Part shown: piece by piece, positions 59,741-64,000 of the stretch
Layout of the letters: every line of letters begins with the position of its first letter
Position numbering within the stretch: the stretch's first letter is position 1
From: Lathyrus oleraceus
Taxonomy: Eukaryota; Streptophyta; Magnoliopsida; Fabales; Fabaceae
DNA length: 64,000 nucleotides
Reading direction: 5' to 3'
Assembly (NCBI RefSeq): GCF_024323335.1
Contig: NC_066585.1
Span: 340,381,346 to 340,445,345 of the forward strand
Position numbers and translations under genes: made by a program
The notes under the pieces: model-generated
Databases searched by the model: none
What the model saw: the letters and a program-made list of their open reading frames with translations, nothing else
What the model was told of the DNA's origin: nothing

Positions 59741-62056
59741 GAAGATGCTAAGAAAAAATAGGTTTTGAAATCTGCCAGTGGAATCAAGCTTTAACTTGTT
59801 AGAGAATTTCGTGTTATGATATGTGTGAGTGAAATGATATGAATAATGCATGGCGGTTTATGCAACCAGTTTGAGGGTCTACAAATGCCCCAAGTTTAGG
59901 TATGATGTGGTGAACACTGAGAGAGATTCACTTGGTTAAAAGGATTCCCATTGAAAGGTTAAGGGATGTGTCTAACTTTACTTCCCAACATCCTTATACT
60001 GCTGGAGAGTGAACCCTAGCTGAATCTTCTAATGCACCGGGCTTGATCTGAGAAGAGGAACTTCCTCTCTGTTGGGTATTTGCAAAGATTTCCCAAGTCT
60101 GTTATGAAGAAAATTTGTCGCAGATGATCTTAATATAACCTACCCCAGTTTCTTGGATTTGCCTATAATTAACCATCTCAGAGGGATTGAGTTCTTGTGC
60201 TCTTGAGGTGTCATGCCCCAATACGAGCCTTGAAGTAACTTTGCCTCTAGATGGATGATCTTTGAGGAAATTCCCCTGAATAATTGATCTTCGGAGAGAT
60301 TTGTCGAATCTCGATGTGATTACCCCATATTGACTGAATCTTGTAGACATTTCTTGACGTGGCTGTCCCAAATTGACTAAATCTTGAAGTTGTTTGTCTT
60401 TCTGCTCAACGGAGTCTTCATACGTTTTACCCTTGGTAGGATCAAGTAAAGTGAGTTTCCTTGCTCAATAGAGTCCTTATGTATTCAGTGTTTTGACGTA
60501 ATCAATCAAGATGACTTGCCCCTTCACAATGGAGTCTCAGGCATTATGTCTTTTGATATGATCCACTAAAGATGACTTCCCCCTACTCAACGGAGTCCTC
60601 AGTCATTTCGATCTAGTAGTGTCATCAAGCTCTCTAATTCACGTTCATTATGGAAGATTTCTTGATGTCAAATGCTTACTCACGAGTAAAACATGTTCAT
60701 TTTGGAAATTATAATGCCAATGTTATGTTTATGCTAGTTATTACATCCCATTTTGTTCACTGGAATTATGACACATAGTGAATGTATCACAAATTGGGAT
60801 GCCATATCAATACCAACACAAATGATAAGTAAAACATTAAGGATTCAGTTTTAACACGATCTTACTGATTATAGTATGCTTTCGAAATAAACCATGCTTC
60901 AATTAGGTATTTTGAGAGTTGTAACATGGCCTGGTTCAAGATTTTAGAAAAAAAGAATTTATGGATCGAAACCTATTCTAACCCACCCATTCTCCTTGAT
61001 GTTCTCCAGTACTATGTTCGACTAGTTCAATACAAGCGCTCATCTTCCAAAAGGGATTTGACATAGTTGAAGCGATAAACCAATTAGGCTTTTAGAGTGG
61101 CAGTCACCCGTCTTTTGCTTGGTTTGTAGCCACACAACTTTGTCCTTGCTGAGGGTTCTTCTTTCTTTTAAATCCTTATTTACTTATTTACTTTTTTTAT
61201 TTCCCTAATTTTGCTAGATTGGTTCAGATTTACAATCCACGGGGATGCCCTAATTTTTTCCTAAGTCACTCGTTTCTGAGTTTTCGACTTAGCGGGCTTT
61301 TTTTATTTTGACTTTTGACTTCTTGTTTCTTTTTCTTTTGTTGGAACAAATCGTGCGACACCTGTTCGTTTGATTTAAAGGGGTTGTAACTTCCTCGTTC
61401 CTCTGTTCGTGAGCGACAACCATTAGGGATTTATGGTTTCCGACCTCTCGTGAGGGATAAAGATATGGTTGATCCTCAGATAAGAAACTCCCTTGTGAAT
61501 TTTGAATGCATGGTCAAACTAACTGACGACTACCCTACCCCGGGTTAAGATTGATGGTTTTATGTTCAAAAATAACCTCCTACTCCTTGGCTCAAAGAGG
61601 TTGACTAGGGATTACCTTACTTATACCTCTGATGTTTGGGGATTTGAAACAATACCTTACATCATCAACAAGGTCTTATTCAAAAGAATATGTGTAGTGA
61701 TTTAGTGTATTTCAATTTCATCATTCTCTTTTTGATTTCGCTTAAACAAACGTCAGATATCGATGAGTAAATATGAGTGGACAAGAATGGATTTATTCAA
61801 AACATGCATATTTATTTCAATGTCATTATTATTAAAAAACAAACGAGTTTATTACAAGTGAACATTACGAATGACAAACAAGAAAATTACACATGAAAAT
61901 GATTAGATGACAAAATGATAACCAGTGTTGAGGAAACATTCTCAGGCTCGATTATTGTAAAGGAAGCTTCTGTAACTTTGGCGCTTATCTGAACAAGGGT
62001 TTTCTGTTTACCCATAGGCCCCCTCCTTGAAGAATTAGGTGCCCCTGATCAATCAA
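59741..62056 (-). mobile_element. Ogre-1 internal DNA without recognised pol
   Basis: About 2.3 kb with no coding domain. Four diverged ~50-63 bp units with CAACGGAGTC or CAATGGAGTC cores lie at about 60410-60610. A T-rich block at 61130-61320 with ...CACGGGGATGCCC and TTTTCGACTTAGCGGG resembles the pol-proximal block of Ogre-2 (40905-41140). Pol should lie between here and gag but was not found, so it is deleted. Confidence 0.6.
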
Positions 62057-63560
62057 CTAATGTACTCTGGCTTTGAAAGTGTTGCAGTCCTCTGTCGAGT
62101 GTCCTGCCAATTTTGCATGATGTCCATAATGCACGTTGGGATTATACCCTAGTGGGAATGGTTGTGGAAGAGGCTTTAAAGGCTTAGGAACCACCAATGA
62201 ACTCTGAATCGGATACAAAAAGATCTCACTGTATGGCATATGAATTGAATCTATAGGAGCATTCCTTCATTTTAGATTATTCAGAGGTCTGCGTTAATTC
62301 TGAGCTTGTTGATTTTGAAGAATCTGAGTCTGCTGAGGTTGTTGATAACCTATTGGCACTTGTTGGAGCGGAGGTTGTTGATAATGAGCCATAGCAGCAT
62401 ACAAATAGTATGGCACGGAAGCCATGGGTGGTTGAAACAGGGATTGAACATATTCCATGACAACACTTGTTTCTTCCTCTATCCTCGTCATCGGGATCAC
62501 GAAGTGGGGTTTCTTTTCTCCCTTAGCTACAACTGCTCTATCTTGTATTTTACCGATCTTCAGGAAATTCTCAATTCGCTCACCAGCAATGACCAGGTGT
62601 GAGAATCCTGAGGAGGAACTTCCAACAATCCTGTCAAGATAAGGCCCCTACAAGGTTTCCATGAAAATGTCTACCAATTCTCATTCTAGAAGAGGGGGTT
62701 GAAACCTAATTGATAAGTCTCTCCAGCATTTGGCATACTCTTTTAACGATTCATCCGAATTCTGAACGAGCCTTTGGAGCTAGGTCCGATTGGGATCCAT
62801 GTCTAAATTGTATTGATAAGGCTTTAGGAAAGCTTCAGCCAATTCTCTCCAGGTTCATATATGTGTGTGTTTGAGTTGCATATACCATTCAAGCGAGACC
62901 CCAATGAGGCTATCCTGGAAAAAGTGCATTAAGAGTTTTTCATCATCGAAATGAGCACCCATCTTTCTGCAAAAGGCTCGGATGTGGGTCTTTGGATAGG
63001 TGACCCATTTGTATTTTTCAAAGTTTGGGACCTTGAACTTAGCATGAATTTTCACGCCGGGCACTAGGCACATGTTTGCAGCATCTAGCTCGAAGGTACC
63101 CGAGCCTTCCATTGCTTTAAACCTCTCCTCAATTATATAGAACTTGGCGTCTATCCTAATAGTTAATGGACCAAAAGTTTCATAAACTAAATCAGCCATT
63201 GGAGTGAATAAATCATCTTAATGACCGTCGATCTCAAGTTGGGCTCTCCTATTTATATGGATGTTGAAAGTTTGAGCAACATCATAATACACAAGACCTA
63301 TTTCAGGAGGTGATTGATCCATAACAGGTGTACCGGCTCCTCCTAGTGGATTCACTGGATGTATCACAATTGGGTTAGTAATAGCAGCTCTCAAATTAGC
63401 TTGTCACACCTTGTCCTGACCTCTAGCTAAAGCTTTTATAGTTTCCATAAGTTGACCTACCTGAGCTCTCATAGTGGTCATATCCTCCCTCATAATAGCT
63501 TGGTTCTACTCCAACTGATCTATGAGTAGTTTCTGATTACTGCGTGTTTTGTAGGATTGT
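62057..63560 (-). pseudogene. Ogre-1 gag pseudogene
   Basis: Several minus-strand ORFs (63199-62855, 62500-62294, 62239-62057) and upstream sequence with the codon at 63493 all share one reading frame broken by in-frame stops. The order is: N-terminal segment MREDMTTMRAQVGQLMETIK; MADLVYETFGP; core CRKMGAHFDDEKLLMHFFQD and WYMQLK; a Gln/Pro-rich segment; and a zinc-knuckle-like GHHAKLAGHSTEDC. In the knuckle the first Cys is replaced by Tyr (TAT, one G-to-A change from TGT). This is Ogre/Tat-type gag by its core block. Decay is far stronger than in Ogre-2, which agrees with Ogre-1 being the older host element. Confidence 0.85.
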
Positions 63561-64000
63561 CGGGAAGTCAGCTTGATAGTAGCAGGTTCTAGACAATGGC
63601 AAAAAAATAATTAGTTTTCTGATTAGGTCTGATGAAATCAATGATGCATGAATATATGCAAAAAGGTTTTTGTTTTCTAGAAGGAATGCATATGATGAAT
63701 CAGTTTTTGCTAATGAAATGGCATACAACATCATAGATTCAAAGGTTCACAACATCTTGGACAATTTGACCATGAAGCTCAAGGTAGGTGGAAGGTTTAT
63801 TTTCCTGTAAGAAATAACCATGTCCCCTCACAAGGTGAGTACTAAGACTTATGAAGATGCTTAGAGTCACGAATCATGAGGAAAAAAATACCGTTGTTGC
63901 CACAAGATAACTTATGAGTCAACCATACCCTCAGGAAGATCTACTCTAAGTGAGGTTTCCCTCAACATCAAAATCCATTGGTTTTCTAAAGGTCCTCGGA
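63561..64000 (-). other. Sequence upstream of Ogre-1 gag
   Basis: Non-coding, presumably the 5' leader of Ogre-1. It contains ATGCATGAATATATGC-type sequence near 63640, similar to the stretch just upstream of gag in Ogre-2 near 44690. The primer site and 5' LTR lie beyond the window. Confidence 0.5.

Overview
The window is plant nuclear heterochromatin made almost wholly of nested LTR retrotransposons. I find no host protein gene, tRNA or rRNA that I can support. Ogre/Tat-type Ty3-gypsy elements with LTRs of 4.4-5.0 kb and a tRNA-Arg-like primer site, an Athila-type element with an env-like ORF, and a Copia element with a TGGTATCAGAGC primer site together point to a large-genome legume, most likely of the pea/vetch tribe (inference; not proven from this window alone).

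Layout. 1-3296: minus-strand Ogre-type LTR cut by the window edge. 3297-12257: a decayed minus-strand Athila element (env-like ORF, pol, protease, gag fragment) between two related terminal regions. 12258-18350: a plus-strand Ogre-type deletion derivative, LTR fragment + 371 bp + full LTR. 18351-23286: repeat-rich DNA grading into the minus-strand 3' LTR of an old Ogre element (Ogre-1 here). 23287-24637 and further pieces at 31786-32256 and 59030-64000 are the internal region of Ogre-1: a 3' UTR tandem array and, at the far right, a gag pseudogene. Inside the array sit a complete non-coding Copia element (24638-31785, TSD TGAAG) and a young, internally deleted Ogre (Ogre-2, 32257-47890 as preserved, minus strand).

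The main event is a recent segmental duplication: 29127-40297 (Copia 3' half, array, Ogre-2 3' LTR and 3' UTR) recurs at 47891-59039 with very few differences. The copy truncates the 5' LTR of Ogre-2 on its left and rejoins the Ogre-1 array on its right through a 10-bp microhomology. Nesting and LTR divergence order the events as Ogre-1, Copia (about 2.6% LTR divergence by eye), Ogre-2 (about 0.3%), duplication.

No element here looks autonomous. The Athila gag-pol frame has four in-frame stops and its integrase has Asn at the first catalytic Asp; Ogre-2 lacks much of RT and the integrase core; the Copia internal region has no recognisable gag-pol. The most unusual signals are the duplication junctions, a 3' UTR repeat of Ogre-2 that is complementary to its own primer binding site, and PBS-like sequences inside LTR ends. 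I found no new gene system.
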